Shown piece after piece: positions 6,883-16,305 of a stretch of DNA of 64,000 nucleotides. The stretch is taken from positions 47,376-111,375 of the forward strand of contig NZ_ANHX01000009.1 of assembly GCF_000316035.1 (NCBI RefSeq). Reading direction: 5' to 3'. This DNA is from Paenibacillus sp. PAMC 26794. Lineage in GTDB: Bacteria > Bacillota > Bacilli > Paenibacillales > Paenibacillaceae. The position numbers were made by a program, and so were the translations under genes. A model generated the notes under the pieces. That model was not told where the DNA came from, ran no database searches, and saw nothing but the letters and a program-made list of their open reading frames with translations. The stretch's first letter is position 1, and the number at the start of each line of letters is the position of its first letter.

Positions 6883-8628
6883 ATGATGAAGAGAACAAGA
6901 ATAATAAAACTATTAACTGTATTTTTGATAGCGCTATCCATTTCATATCAAGTTGATGAGGGGAATTCTCAAGCCACTGCCGCTCCACAAACTCCATCTC
7001 AGGCATATGCACAGAAAATGGGTAAAGGCTGGAATGTATTCAATACCTATGACAGTTTTAGAACCGACGATCTCTCCCTGTCTGACGAAACCTCCTGGGG
7101 GCAGCCAAAAGTAACGCAAGAATTAATATTATCAGCCAAAGCAAAAGGCTTTGATAGTATTCGGATTCCAATGACTGCCTATACAAGGTATACACTAGGT
7201 GCAGATGGACACTATGTAATCCATTCCGAATGGTTGGCCAAATATAAGCAAGTGGTTGATTGGGCCGTTGATGCAGACCTTTATGTGATGATCAACCTTC
7301 ATCACGATTCCTGGACATGGCTTTCCAATTGGGATGGAAATAAGGCGTCAGAGGAATATAAAAGATATGTAGATCTCTGGACGCAGCTTGCTAATCATTT
7401 TAAGAATGAACCTGAGCGGGTCATGTTTGAGACAATGAATGAACCTTATTTTGAAAATGATACCGGAACCATCACCAAACAGGATAAATTGGATATGATC
7501 AATCAGGCTGCATATGATGTTATCCGCAGCTCTGGTGGAAATAATGCAACAAGAATGATTGTTCTTCCAACGTATTCTACAAGCGCAGATATGGATAAAG
7601 CCAACGCAGCCTATCATTTTATCGCGGGGCTGAACGATCCAAACTTGATCGCCACTGTGCATTTTTATAGTGACTGGGTCTTCAGCGGCAACTTGGGTAG
7701 AACGGGCTTTGATGAAAAGCTTTACGATGGAGTTCAAGACACGCCAAGAAGCAATATAGACCAGATGTTTAACACATTAAATCATGCCTTAATTTCCAAG
7801 GGGATTGGAGTTGTCATTGGTGAATATGGCTGGTTATCCCCTGATGATGGCGCAGCGAAAATGCAGTCAGGTGAAAAACGGAAATATCTTGAATATCTGA
7901 ACTACAAGGCATCCCAATATGGAGTTAGCTCACTGATATGGCCAGGTGCGTTTTGGAGGGTTCCACCCTTTGACTGGCATGATGAATATGGATCTACCAT
8001 TCAAGCGGCTAATATGAAACAGCGTTCTTCCTATTCCACAGGTCTAAATGAAATCTATGTTAATCAACAAGCTGCAAACGATATCCAAATTCCGCTTACT
8101 CTCAATGGAAACAGCTTTAAGCACATTATAGGAGTTAATACAAATGATTATTCGTTTAATGAAGCAACTGCAACACTTTCGATCTCCAAGGCTTTTATAA
8201 ACGAGAAGTTTAATCAGGGCTCAAATGGGACCATTGCTGATTTGGTTTTTGTATTCTCGCAAGGTGCTGACTGGCATCAGTTTATCATCAAATATTCGAC
8301 ACCTGTTTTTGGAACGTCTACAGGCACAGTGACAGAAGGTATTCAAATTCCGGTTCAATTTAACGGCACAAACGTAAGACGTGCCTCACTCTTCGATTCA
8401 TCTGGCAACCGATTAGGCAGCAATTCTTGGTTTCCATATATGATGTTTGGCGGTGAGTTTACAGCCGACTACAATGAAGGAACATTCAGCCTTCTGAAAG
8501 ATGCTTTTAACGGCTCAGTTCCGGACGGGCAAATTAAGCTCAGGATCGAATTTTACGATGGCCAGAGTATGAACTATTCCATTCAAAAAAGCGGAAATAA
8601 TGTAACAGGTTTAGGTATCGTTTTCTAA
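6883..8628 (+). CDS. Secreted GH5 (subfamily 4-type) endoglucanase with CBM_X2 and CBM46-like modules
   Basis: This 581-aa secreted enzyme should cut internal beta-1,4 bonds in cellulose, xyloglucan or mixed glucan. Order: signal peptide (1 to about 34), GH5 domain (about 45-390), CBM_X2/Ig-like module (about 398-482) and a CBM46-like module (about 485-570). ETMNEP gives the acid/base E187 and VIGEYG the nucleophile E314. The GH5-Ig-CBM46 layout matches known Bacillus GH5_4 enzymes. I start at ATG 6883, behind AGGTG; the open frame upstream (from 6634) crosses the ypjA terminator and is not coding. The gene is more AT-rich than its neighbours and splits the otherwise conserved ypjA-ypjB pair, which suggests later insertion. 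No terminator separates it from ypjB. Confidence 0.9.
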   Translation: MMKRTRIIKLLTVFLIALSISYQVDEGNSQATAAPQTPSQAYAQKMGKGWNVFNTYDSFRTDDLSLSDETSWGQPKVTQELILSAKAKGFDSIRIPMTAYTRYTLGADGHYVIHSEWLAKYKQVVDWAVDADLYVMINLHHDSWTWLSNWDGNKASEEYKRYVDLWTQLANHFKNEPERVMFETMNEPYFENDTGTITKQDKLDMINQAAYDVIRSSGGNNATRMIVLPTYSTSADMDKANAAYHFIAGLNDPNLIATVHFYSDWVFSGNLGRTGFDEKLYDGVQDTPRSNIDQMFNTLNHALISKGIGVVIGEYGWLSPDDGAAKMQSGEKRKYLEYLNYKASQYGVSSLIWPGAFWRVPPFDWHDEYGSTIQAANMKQRSSYSTGLNEIYVNQQAANDIQIPLTLNGNSFKHIIGVNTNDYSFNEATATLSISKAFINEKFNQGSNGTIADLVFVFSQGADWHQFIIKYSTPVFGTSTGTVTEGIQIPVQFNGTNVRRASLFDSSGNRLGSNSWFPYMMFGGEFTADYNEGTFSLLKDAFNGSVPDGQIKLRIEFYDGQSMNYSIQKSGNNVTGLGIVF

Positions 8629-8722
8629 ATGAACTGTCACAAGTCGAGTAGGGTACGGAATCGTCTTCTGCTTGTTCTAACGAACTGTCCCCCGCCATAC
8701 ATTGGTGGTGGGAGGGATGTCC

Positions 8723-9592
8723 ATGAGGAGAACGTTTGGGATCAAAACTGGCTTATTGGTGGTATCGTTCATGGCTCTGCTGCTTTGGACGAACTTAGCA
8801 TATCGTGTATCCGCGCAAAGTGAAGCATTGAATTCGAATTCAGATCATCAAGTGTCCACAAGTAATTCAATTGCACAACTGAATGAGGAAGCAGCCATAT
8901 TGTATCGTCAAGCGCTTGCGAACAATATTGAAGAAGTACGAGGAAGCATTCTGCGTATCAGTAAAAGTCTGGAGCATATCTCCTTTGAGGGACAAACAAC
9001 AGTCGAGGGCATTCACGCCTTGTCCGAAACCATAGTTGAAGTGAAACAAGCCGTTGTGAAGGTGAAAAATGACGATGCTTCTCTTCAGCAGTCCTCTGCC
9101 AAACTCAGACTTGCAGCAGATAGTCTCGCGAATCCAACCAAGCCTTTATGGCTTCAGTATTATAAAATCGTGAAAAACGATCTGGACGCTTTATCCGCTG
9201 CTACAAATCAAGGGCAAACTGCGGCCGTACTGGCAAACCGCTACACCGTTCTGGAGGAGCATTATGAGACAATTCGTGCTGCCGCATTGATTCGCCGAGA
9301 ACCGTATGAGATTGCTCAGATGGACGCTTGGTTATCTCATACCAAAGGGCTTACCGCTGCCAAGCAACCTGATCTGGCTCAATTAAAGAGCATGGTGGGC
9401 CATGGGGAGGAACTGGTGAACCAGTTATTTGGTCGCGAGAAGGACGAGAGTGCCTTTGTACCATTTGTACAGGGTCCGGATCGCAGGGCAGCCGGGTTGC
9501 TCATCAGTTCGGTCATTGTGGCAACGCTTAGTTATGCCGGATACCGTAAATATCGTGCGCAGCAGCAAGATGTTTTTCCTTTTCGGCGCTAA
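8723..9592 (+). CDS. ypjB: YpjB-like sporulation-associated membrane protein
   Basis: The protein is 289 aa with an N-terminal signal/anchor (GIKTGLLVVSFMALLLWTNL), a long helical extracytoplasmic part (about 50-245) and a C-terminal membrane helix (AAGLLISSVIVATLSYAGY) ending in a short basic tail. Position after ypjA and before the YitT gene and this layout identify it as YpjB, annotated as a sporulation protein; its molecular role is unknown. ATG 8723 is chosen because GGAGG (8711-8715) lies seven bases upstream. That ribosome site can pair with the C-rich stretch at 8688-8697, so weak translational control is possible. Confidence 0.8.
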   Translation: MRRTFGIKTGLLVVSFMALLLWTNLAYRVSAQSEALNSNSDHQVSTSNSIAQLNEEAAILYRQALANNIEEVRGSILRISKSLEHISFEGQTTVEGIHALSETIVEVKQAVVKVKNDDASLQQSSAKLRLAADSLANPTKPLWLQYYKIVKNDLDALSAATNQGQTAAVLANRYTVLEEHYETIRAAALIRREPYEIAQMDAWLSHTKGLTAAKQPDLAQLKSMVGHGEELVNQLFGREKDESAFVPFVQGPDRRAAGLLISSVIVATLSYAGYRKYRAQQQDVFPFRR

Positions 9593-9625
9593 TCGCTTAT
9601 GGACCTGATCTTCGTATATTTAAAA

Positions 9626-9683
9626 AAGACCTCTTTTCGCATAAACAGCCACGCTAACGGCTCTTCATGTGGAAAGAGGTCTT
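9626..9683 (-). terminator. Terminator of the YitT-family gene (minus strand)
   Basis: AAGACCTCTTT (9626-9636) pairs perfectly with AAAGAGGTCTT (9673-9683). On the minus strand the stem is followed by a T-run. A smaller AGCC/GGCT hairpin sits in the loop. It may also slow plus-strand transcription from ypjB. Confidence 0.75.
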
Positions 9684-9706
9684 CTTGCAGTTTCTGTATA
9701 GTTACA

Positions 9707-10576
9707 TCAACTTTCTTTGAATCCTTCGCCATGTACATCGTGAACATCGCTGATGATGACAAAAGCTCTCGGGTCAATGGAACGTACAATGGTCTGCAGT
9801 CGCCGGAACTCTTGCCTGGAGATCACGCAGTAGGCCATGTGTTTGGCCTGTTTAGAGTACGCGCCAATAGCTGGAATGAGGGTGACGCCACGATCCATAT
9901 CCCGTGTGATCTGGTCCGCAATCTCGGGTGCATGGTCACTAATGATCATAAATGCCCGGGCAGAATATGCACCTTCCTGAATAAAGTCGATGACTTTGGA
10001 GGCGATGAATACAGCTACAAGCGTATACAGAATTTTTTCTTTGGGGATGTAGATGAGAGAAAGCCCGATAATGACGAAGTCGATGCCCAGTAATACTCGG
10101 CCCATACTCCATCCATACTTGCGGTTGAGAATACGGGCGATGATGTCTGAACCTCCCGTCGTTCCACCCCAACGAAATACGATGCCAAGACCGGCTCCAA
10201 GAGTGACACCTGCATATAGTGCTGCTAACAGTAAGTCATTCTCGGTATGTAATGGTTCAATCCAGCCCAGATGAATCAACTTCTCAAACAACCATAGAAA
10301 AACGGTCAATGCCCCGATTCCGATACCCGTATAGATCATCTGTCTGCCGCCCAAAATTTTGAGCCCAATCAGAAAGAGGGGAACATTAAGAATCAAGGTT
10401 GTAAGTGAAGGTGAGATGCCGAAAGCGTAATTGATCAGCACCGTAACCCCGGTAAGGCCACCTTCCATAAGCTGGTTGGGGATAATGAAATAGAGAAGCC
10501 CAAAGGCATATAAGGCTGTACCCAGCACGATGGGAAGAACCAGTTTAAATTGAATCCAGGCTTTGGCAGTGCGCAT
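9707..10576 (-). CDS. ypjC: YitT family membrane protein (YpjC-like)
   Basis: This protein of about 289 aa has five or six N-terminal membrane helices (starting WIQFKLVLPIVLGTALYAFG and including the conserved FIIPNQLMEGGLTG and GGTTGGSDIIARILNRK loops) and a C-terminal cytoplasmic DUF2179 domain (about 215-285). The family is widespread in Firmicutes and its transport role is unproven. The ATG at 10576 is preceded by CGAGGG; the TTG at 10615 is less likely. It is the only minus-strand gene in the first 35 kb and keeps the ypjB-ypjC-ypjD order of B. subtilis. Confidence 0.85.
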   Translation of the reverse strand: MRTAKAWIQFKLVLPIVLGTALYAFGLLYFIIPNQLMEGGLTGVTVLINYAFGISPSLTTLILNVPLFLIGLKILGGRQMIYTGIGIGALTVFLWLFEKLIHLGWIEPLHTENDLLLAALYAGVTLGAGLGIVFRWGGTTGGSDIIARILNRKYGWSMGRVLLGIDFVIIGLSLIYIPKEKILYTLVAVFIASKVIDFIQEGAYSARAFMIISDHAPEIADQITRDMDRGVTLIPAIGAYSKQAKHMAYCVISRQEFRRLQTIVRSIDPRAFVIISDVHDVHGEGFKES

Positions 10577-10748
10577 AAGATCCCTCGCTGTAGATAAATT
10601 AGAATGAAGAAGCAATCATTCCCATCTAGTATACCTGTTTATTGATTCTTTAAAAATGATTTGTCGTTGATGATGGTGGAAGTGAATCTAAATAACTGAT
10701 ATTATTAGGAACAAATACGACATCATTTCAAAAGGAGAATCCGTTCTC

Positions 10749-11078
10749 ATGGAGAAAAGCATCGCAGAAATGCAGCGTGAGGTTGATCAGTATATCTCCC
10801 AGTTCAAGGAGGGGTATTTCAGTCCTCTGGCCATGTTGGCCCGGATGTCTGAAGAGGTTGGGGAGCTCGCCAGGGAAGTGAATCATGAATTCGGCGAGAA
10901 GCCGAAGAAATCTTCCGAAGCAGCCAATTCCATTGAACTTGAGCTTGGAGATATTTTATTTATCACGATTTGTTTTGCGAACTCACTGGGAATTGATCTG
11001 GCTGAGGCGCACGATAAAGTCATGCATAAATTTAACACCCGCGATGCCAATCGGTGGACTCCCAAAAACACCGATTAG
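10749..11078 (+). CDS. ypjD: MazG-type nucleotide pyrophosphohydrolase (YpjD)
   Basis: The 109-aa protein is a single all-alpha NTP-PPase domain. EEVGELAREVNHE and ELELGDILF give the EExxE...ExxD metal-binding pattern of the MazG family. Such enzymes hydrolyse nucleoside triphosphates to monophosphates and pyrophosphate, usually to clear damaged nucleotides. ATG 10749 follows AAAGGAG. It is the equivalent of B. subtilis ypjD and starts a run of plus-strand genes that leads to dapB. Confidence 0.88.
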   Translation: MEKSIAEMQREVDQYISQFKEGYFSPLAMLARMSEEVGELAREVNHEFGEKPKKSSEAANSIELELGDILFITICFANSLGIDLAEAHDKVMHKFNTRDANRWTPKNTD

Positions 11079-11128
11079 GCGTAGATTACATATGCTGTAC
11101 CATCACCCGATCGGGGAGGGTCAGCTTA

Positions 11129-11653
11129 ATGATGAAACCGGAAGAATATATGCAGCAGGCTTACCGCTGTATATTGCAAAATGATTTTGAGCAGGCGATT
11201 CGTTGGTTCGAGTCAGCCATTCACGCTCATCCAAAACATGCGGAGTTATATTATCGCTGTTCCATTACACACGCCCGCAGCAAACATCTGGTTCCAGCGC
11301 TTGAATATGCGCGCAAGTCGGTTGAATTGTCGCCAGGAACAGAAGAGTATATTTTACATCTGCAGACGTTGGAAGCAAAACAATTGACCTCCAGAGCGAA
11401 GTTGCTGTTGGAGCAGGCGGGTATTGCAACACAGGAGCGCTATGTGGAAGCGTCTACGCTTCTGCAAGAAGCGGTCAAACTTGATCCGCTCTCAGTGGAA
11501 GCTCATGTTATGCTTGCGCTGGCTTACAGTGATTTGAATGAATTTGACTATGCAATTCAGGCGCTGCGTGAGGCAATTTTGCTGGACCCACAGAATGGGC
11601 AACTGCATCAGATGTTACAGGAAATCAAGCAACGTATGAAATCCATTCAATAA
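11129..11653 (+). CDS. TPR-repeat protein
   Basis: The protein is about 174 aa and has tetratricopeptide repeats around residues 4-37, 38-71 and 95-165 (for example AEAHVMLALAYSDLNEFDYA and AIQALREAILLDPQNGQLH). Such repeats bind other proteins; the partner is unknown. I start at ATG 11129 behind GGGAGG; a longer frame from 11054 overlaps the end of the MazG gene and lacks a site. B. subtilis has no TPR gene at this position between ypjD and dapB. Confidence 0.75.
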   Translation: MMKPEEYMQQAYRCILQNDFEQAIRWFESAIHAHPKHAELYYRCSITHARSKHLVPALEYARKSVELSPGTEEYILHLQTLEAKQLTSRAKLLLEQAGIATQERYVEASTLLQEAVKLDPLSVEAHVMLALAYSDLNEFDYAIQALREAILLDPQNGQLHQMLQEIKQRMKSIQ

Positions 11654-11733
11654 GAATTCATTTTGCAAAGATTTCTTTCGAGTTGAAATGGATTCTACGA
11701 TATGATCCAACATAGCGAGGAGATGCAGTCAAT

Positions 11734-12537
11734 ATGAGTGAAGTAATCAGAGTTGCCGTGATCGGAGCGGCTGGCCGTATGGGCCGTGAAGTTGTGAAAT
11801 TGGTACTTCAGGACCCGGAATTGGAGCTTGCAGCGGCTGTCAACCGCTCCGGAGCAGGAACGGATGCAGGAACCCTTGTTGGTTTGCCAGAGTGTGGGGT
11901 GCTGGTGACTGATGATATCGAAATGGCTTTTGCCGAGACAAAACCTCAGGTTATGGTTGATTTTACAGTGCCTCAATATGCTTTTACACATACCGAGATC
12001 GCGATCCGTCATGGAGTCAGACCTGTCATGGGTGTTACCGGCTTTACGCCGGAGCAGATTGAACAGTTGGACAAGCAATGCCAGGACAAAGGAATTGGAG
12101 GGCTTATTGCCCCTAACTTCTCGATCGGTGCCATTTTGATGATGCGATTCGCAGCACAGGCTGCCAAACATATGCCAAATGTGGAGATTATCGAATATCA
12201 CGGGGATCAGAAGCTGGATGCTCCTTCCGGAACAGCGATCAAAACTGCCGAACTGATTGCTGCCAATCGTGAAGAACTTCGTCAGGGTAACCCAAATGAG
12301 GAAGAAACCATTGAAGGATCTCGCGGCGGTTATTACAACGGCTTCCGAATTCACAGTGTACGATTGCCTGGCGTATTCGCGCAGCAGGAAGTTGTTTTCG
12401 GAGACTATGGACAGTCACTCAAAATTCGGCATGACTCCTACGAGCGCGCAGGTTATATGCCTGGTGTTAAGATTGGTGTGCAAAAGGTTATGGAATATAC
12501 AGGAATGATCTACGGATTTGACCACTTTATCGACTAA
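11734..12537 (+). CDS. dapB: 4-hydroxy-tetrahydrodipicolinate reductase
   Basis: DapB reduces hydroxy-tetrahydrodipicolinate to tetrahydrodipicolinate with NAD(P)H in lysine and diaminopimelate synthesis. VIGAAGRMG at residues 9-17 is the nucleotide-binding loop and [15 protein letters not shown] is the catalytic and substrate-binding signature, here with HG where many members have HH. The length of 267 aa is normal. ATG 11734 follows GAGGAG. It begins the cluster dapB-mgsA-bshB1-bshA-cca-birA, in the order seen in B. subtilis. Confidence 0.97.
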   Translation: MSEVIRVAVIGAAGRMGREVVKLVLQDPELELAAAVNRSGAGTDAGTLVGLPECGVLVTDDIEMAFAETKPQVMVDFTVPQYAFTHTEIAIRHGVRPVMGVTGFTPEQIEQLDKQCQDKGIGGLIAPNFSIGAILMMRFAAQAAKHMPNVEIIEYHGDQKLDAPSGTAIKTAELIAANREELRQGNPNEEETIEGSRGGYYNGFRIHSVRLPGVFAQQEVVFGDYGQSLKIRHDSYERAGYMPGVKIGVQKVMEYTGMIYGFDHFID

Positions 12538-12548
12538 AGGAGATTGTC

Positions 12549-12989
12549 ATGTTGAAAATAGCATTTATCGCCCATGATCGTAAAAAAGAAGAGATGGTTA
12601 ACTTCGTGACGGCATATGAGCCTGTTTTTACGGACCATCAATTATATTCTACAGGAACAACAGGCCTTCGTATTATGGAAGGCACGTCGCTGAAGATTCA
12701 TCGATTCGAATCAGGCCCACTGGGCGGAGATCAGCAGATTGGAGCTTTGGTTGCGCAAAATGAGATGGATCTGATTATTTTCCTGCGTGATCCACTGATG
12801 GCACAACCTCACGAGCCGGATATTAATGCGTTGTTGCGTCTTTGTGATGTGCAGGGAATTCCACTTGCCACCAATATCGCAACCGCTGAGATTCTGGTTA
12901 AAGCTCTGGATCGTGGTGATTTTGCCTGGAGAGAGCTGGTACATAAATACAAGCCGGAGGCTGGATTGAATTCGGGTGATTCCGAATGA
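12549..12989 (+). CDS. mgsA: Methylglyoxal synthase
   Basis: MgsA converts dihydroxyacetone phosphate to methylglyoxal and phosphate, a bypass that relieves phosphosugar build-up. The conserved blocks [13 protein letters not shown] (catalytic region near the N-terminus), [19 protein letters not shown] and FLRDPL...[14 protein letters not shown] are all present; length is 146 aa. It begins 11 bases after dapB and overlaps bshB1 by four bases, so the genes are translationally coupled. Neighbouring bacillithiol synthesis fits, as bacillithiol helps detoxify methylglyoxal. Confidence 0.96.
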   Translation: MLKIAFIAHDRKKEEMVNFVTAYEPVFTDHQLYSTGTTGLRIMEGTSLKIHRFESGPLGGDQQIGALVAQNEMDLIIFLRDPLMAQPHEPDINALLRLCDVQGIPLATNIATAEILVKALDRGDFAWRELVHKYKPEAGLNSGDSE

Positions 12990-13684
12990 GTCTGGATATT
13001 CTCATCTTTGGAGCACATGCAGACGACGCGGAGATTGGTATGGGTGGAACGATTGCCAAACATACCGCTGCTGGCTTGAAAGTAGGCGTGTGTGATCTGA
13101 CTCGTGCTGAGATGTCTTCCAACGGAACAGTAGAGAGCAGAACCGAGGAAGCGGAGCAAGCCTCCCGCGTCCTCGGTCTTTCGTGTCGAACGAATCTGGG
13201 GCTTCCTGATCGTGGCTTATATCTTACTCCTGAACATGTACAGGCGGTGACGGCTGAGATACGACGTCATGCCCCTCGGATGGTGTTTGCTCCGTATTGG
13301 GAAGATCGTCATCCGGATCATGTCAATTGCAGTAAGCTTGTGCAGGAGGCTGTATTTAACGCCAAGCTTCGCAACTACATGCCGGACATGCCTGCCGTGC
13401 AGGTGAAGGAACTTTATTTTTACTTTATTAATGACATCGGGCCTACGGATTTGATTGTCGATATTACGGAACACTATGAGCAAAAAGAAGCATCATTGCT
13501 CTCTTATCGTTCCCAATTCGAAGTGGGAGACGGAGCGGTCTCGACGCCATTGAATCAAGGGTATATTGAACGTGTAAGAGCCCGTGATTCCTTGCTCGGA
13601 CAACGCAGTCTCATCCCGTTTGCAGAAGGTTTTGCTACAATTACACCTTACGTGGTTCATCAATTTGGCTCAGGTGCCCAATAA
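12986..13684 (+). CDS. bshB1: Bacillithiol biosynthesis deacetylase BshB1
   Basis: BshB1 removes the acetyl group from N-acetylglucosaminyl-malate, the second step of bacillithiol synthesis. It belongs to the PIG-L/LmbE zinc hydrolase family: [13 protein letters not shown] near residue 7 is the A-H-x-D-D metal motif (family usually AHPDD; here alanine replaces proline), and HPDHVNCS carries the further His ligand. The length of 232 aa is normal. The start ATGA overlaps the mgsA stop. Confidence 0.94.
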   Translation: MSLDILIFGAHADDAEIGMGGTIAKHTAAGLKVGVCDLTRAEMSSNGTVESRTEEAEQASRVLGLSCRTNLGLPDRGLYLTPEHVQAVTAEIRRHAPRMVFAPYWEDRHPDHVNCSKLVQEAVFNAKLRNYMPDMPAVQVKELYFYFINDIGPTDLIVDITEHYEQKEASLLSYRSQFEVGDGAVSTPLNQGYIERVRARDSLLGQRSLIPFAEGFATITPYVVHQFGSGAQ

Positions 13685-13783
13685 ACGATTTCACATTTTA
13701 CGTTTAATGAAACGAAGGGTTTCATTATTCCATTGCATTATATCAACCTGCATGAAGCGGGAGATCAAAGGAGCGTCCACAGG

Positions 13784-14944
13784 ATGGATAAAAAGCTAAA
13801 AATCGGCATCACCTGTTATCCGTCCCTCGGCGGGTCTGGCGTTGTCGCAACGGAACTGGGCAAATTACTTGCCGAACAGGGGCATCAGGTTCATTTTATT
13901 GCCAACAGTATCCCGTTCAGACTGGGTACGTTCCAGAAGAATATTTTTTATCACGAAGTTGAAGTCAATGATTATTATGTTTTTCGTTACCCTCCGTATG
14001 ACCTGTCACTGGCAACAAAGATGGCTCAGGTGGCTAAGTCACAGCAGCTCGATCTACTGCATGTTCACTATGCCGTGCCACACGCAGTATGTGCCTTTCT
14101 TGCGAAACAAATGGTAGGGGATGGCCTTAAAGTAGTTACCACGTTACATGGAACGGATATTACGGTTCTGGCTCAGGATGAATCTCTGAAGGATCTGATC
14201 CGTCTAGCCATTAATGAAAGTGACGCGGTTACTGCCGTATCACAAGATTTGATTCGAGAAACAGTCGAACTGCTGGATATTCAGCGCCCAATCGATCTAA
14301 CCTATAATTTTATTGACAAACGAATATATTATCCGCGGGATGCTGCCAGTCTGCGAAGAGACTTTGCTGCGCCCGACGAAAAAATATTAATGCACATCTC
14401 CAATTTCCGACCGGTGAAGAGAACTCAGGATGTGGTAGAGGTCTTCCGTCAGGTACAGGAGCAGGTTCCTGCCAAACTGTTATTTGTTGGTGAAGGACCT
14501 GATTTGCCGAAGATGCAATGGAAAATTAATGATCTCGGGTTGAATGATAAAGTTCATTTCCTTGGCAAACAGGATGACATTGCTCAGGTCATTTCCATGG
14601 CAGACGTGTTGATGCTTCCATCGGAGAAGGAAAGTTTCGGACTTGTGGCGCTCGAAGCAATGGCTTGTGGCGTACCCACAATCGGTTCACAGGCCGGAGG
14701 AATTCCGGAACTGGTCTTACATGGTAAGACGGGTTATTTATCCGCGATCGGGGATACACAATCCATGGCCGAGAACACCATCCGTTTGTTGACGGACGAA
14801 CGTTTGGCGGCTGAGTTCAGGGAAGCATGTCTTCAGCGCGCGCATCACGACTTTTGCAATGATGCTATTCGGCATGAATATGAACAGATATATTACCGGG
14901 TGTTGGGAAGGGAAGTTCCGAATCTGAAGCCGGTTTGCGGTTAA
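13784..14944 (+). CDS. bshA: N-acetyl-alpha-D-glucosaminyl L-malate synthase BshA
   Basis: BshA joins UDP-GlcNAc and L-malate, the first step of bacillithiol synthesis. It is a GT4 glycosyltransferase of GT-B fold: GITCYPSLGGSGVVATELG at the N-terminus, HISNFRPVKRTQDVVEVF opening the second domain, and the E-x7-E type signature in SEKESFGLVALEAMACGVP. Length is 386 aa. I chose ATG 13784 because AAAGGAG lies ten bases upstream; an in-frame codon at 13733 has no such site. It lies 100 bases after bshB1. Confidence 0.95.
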   Translation: MDKKLKIGITCYPSLGGSGVVATELGKLLAEQGHQVHFIANSIPFRLGTFQKNIFYHEVEVNDYYVFRYPPYDLSLATKMAQVAKSQQLDLLHVHYAVPHAVCAFLAKQMVGDGLKVVTTLHGTDITVLAQDESLKDLIRLAINESDAVTAVSQDLIRETVELLDIQRPIDLTYNFIDKRIYYPRDAASLRRDFAAPDEKILMHISNFRPVKRTQDVVEVFRQVQEQVPAKLLFVGEGPDLPKMQWKINDLGLNDKVHFLGKQDDIAQVISMADVLMLPSEKESFGLVALEAMACGVPTIGSQAGGIPELVLHGKTGYLSAIGDTQSMAENTIRLLTDERLAAEFREACLQRAHHDFCNDAIRHEYEQIYYRVLGREVPNLKPVCG

Positions 14945-15003
14945 TCATTTCTTTGACGAAATCATACTGTGCATACCACAACTGGCAAGAAAAGAGGTGA
15001 TAT

Positions 15004-16305
15004 GTGGTGGTTCAATGGACACAGGTAGATCGTGAAATGGCAATGCAAAGTGAGAATGTACTCACAACATTAAACAAACATGGCTACAAGGCATATTGGG
15101 TGGGTGGTTGCGTTCGTGACGAATTGCTGGAACGAGTTGTAGACGATATGGATATCACGACATCTGCTTCTCCTCAGCAAGTCATGGAACGGTTTGATGA
15201 TTGTATTCCTACAGGTTTGCAACACGGTACGGTTACCGTTCGTTCAGGCGGTTATTACTTTGAAGTTACCACATTTCGAACAGAATCCGAATATCAGGAT
15301 AACCGCAGACCTGCTGCGGTTCAATTTGTTCAGGATATCAAGGAAGACTTACAGCGGCGCGACTTCACGATGAACGCTCTTGCTATGGACGTCACTGGGA
15401 CAATCGTTGACCCGTTCGGTGGACAGGCAGATATCAAGGAAGAGCGAGTCAGATGTGTGGGTTCTGCGATGGAACGATTTGGTGAAGATGCACTGCGGAT
15501 GCTCCGCTGTGTCCGGTTTGCTTCCGTATTTGATTTCAAAATTGCCCATAACACGTGGAAGGGTCTTGTAAGGCAGAAAGACCTGCTTCAACATATAGCA
15601 ATGGAACGGGTACGTACCGAGATGGTAAAAATGATGTCTGGACCGCATCCTTTAAGAGGGTTGGAGCTGTTATACAGAAGTGATTCCCTTGCGCATATCA
15701 AAGCGCCGGTAAGCTCGACCCGATTTAACAAGATGTTGTTATCCAATTTGGAACAATTGTCAGGTCAGCATGTGTTGCTTCGTTGGTCACTCATCCTGAT
15801 TGCTGGCGGTTATAGCAAGGATGAAGCAGATGTATTATTACGTCAGTGGACATTCTCCAATGAACATCGTTCTCGTATAACAGGGGTCCTTCAGGTGGAA
15901 CAGTTGATTCATACTTCCGTGCAGGAGCCGAAGGATACGGTCAGTCTCCGTTCCGATTGGATCGTTACTGTTCTGGCTTGTGGCGTTCAGGCGGCGGATG
16001 ATTGGCTTCGAATACAGTCTACACTGCCAGCAGGATGGCGGAATCAGTCCGAACAGGCAGAAATACAGGTTGTTTTGGTTCAAGAGCTTGCAGGCGAATG
16101 GAGTCAATCGATCCCTGTGCATGACTTGAAAGAGTTGGATATTACAGGGGAACAAGTGTTACAAATGGTGCAGCGCAAAGGCGGGCCTTGGCTGGGGCAA
16201 CTAATGAAACATTTGTTACGAGAAACGGCGATTGGAACGATAGCGAATCAGCATGAAGCACTAAGTGCAGAAGTGAAGCGGGTGGTTCAAGATGACCAAA
16301 CATGA
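15004..16305 (+). CDS. cca: CCA tRNA nucleotidyltransferase
   Basis: This class II nucleotidyltransferase adds or repairs the CCA end of tRNA. WVGGCVRDELL and DDMDITTSA form the catalytic GG/DxD head, RRDFTMNALAMDV is the ribose-recognition region, and EDALRMLRCVRFAS is the neck motif. The C-terminal half (about 230-430) is less conserved, as expected. At 433 aa it fits the Bacillales form. The start is a GTG (15004) behind AGAGGTG. It overlaps birA by 14 bases, suggesting coupled translation. Confidence 0.94.
   Translation: MVVQWTQVDREMAMQSENVLTTLNKHGYKAYWVGGCVRDELLERVVDDMDITTSASPQQVMERFDDCIPTGLQHGTVTVRSGGYYFEVTTFRTESEYQDNRRPAAVQFVQDIKEDLQRRDFTMNALAMDVTGTIVDPFGGQADIKEERVRCVGSAMERFGEDALRMLRCVRFASVFDFKIAHNTWKGLVRQKDLLQHIAMERVRTEMVKMMSGPHPLRGLELLYRSDSLAHIKAPVSSTRFNKMLLSNLEQLSGQHVLLRWSLILIAGGYSKDEADVLLRQWTFSNEHRSRITGVLQVEQLIHTSVQEPKDTVSLRSDWIVTVLACGVQAADDWLRIQSTLPAGWRNQSEQAEIQVVLVQELAGEWSQSIPVHDLKELDITGEQVLQMVQRKGGPWLGQLMKHLLRETAIGTIANQHEALSAEVKRVVQDDQT

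Noticed and set aside
8629..8823. 64-codon frame between the endoglucanase and ypjB
   Set aside because: Begins directly after the endoglucanase stop without its own ribosome site and overlaps ypjB in another frame.
9599..10093. 164-codon plus-strand frame over the YitT gene
   Set aside because: It runs through the YitT terminator and antisense to conserved YitT coding sequence, without a ribosome site.
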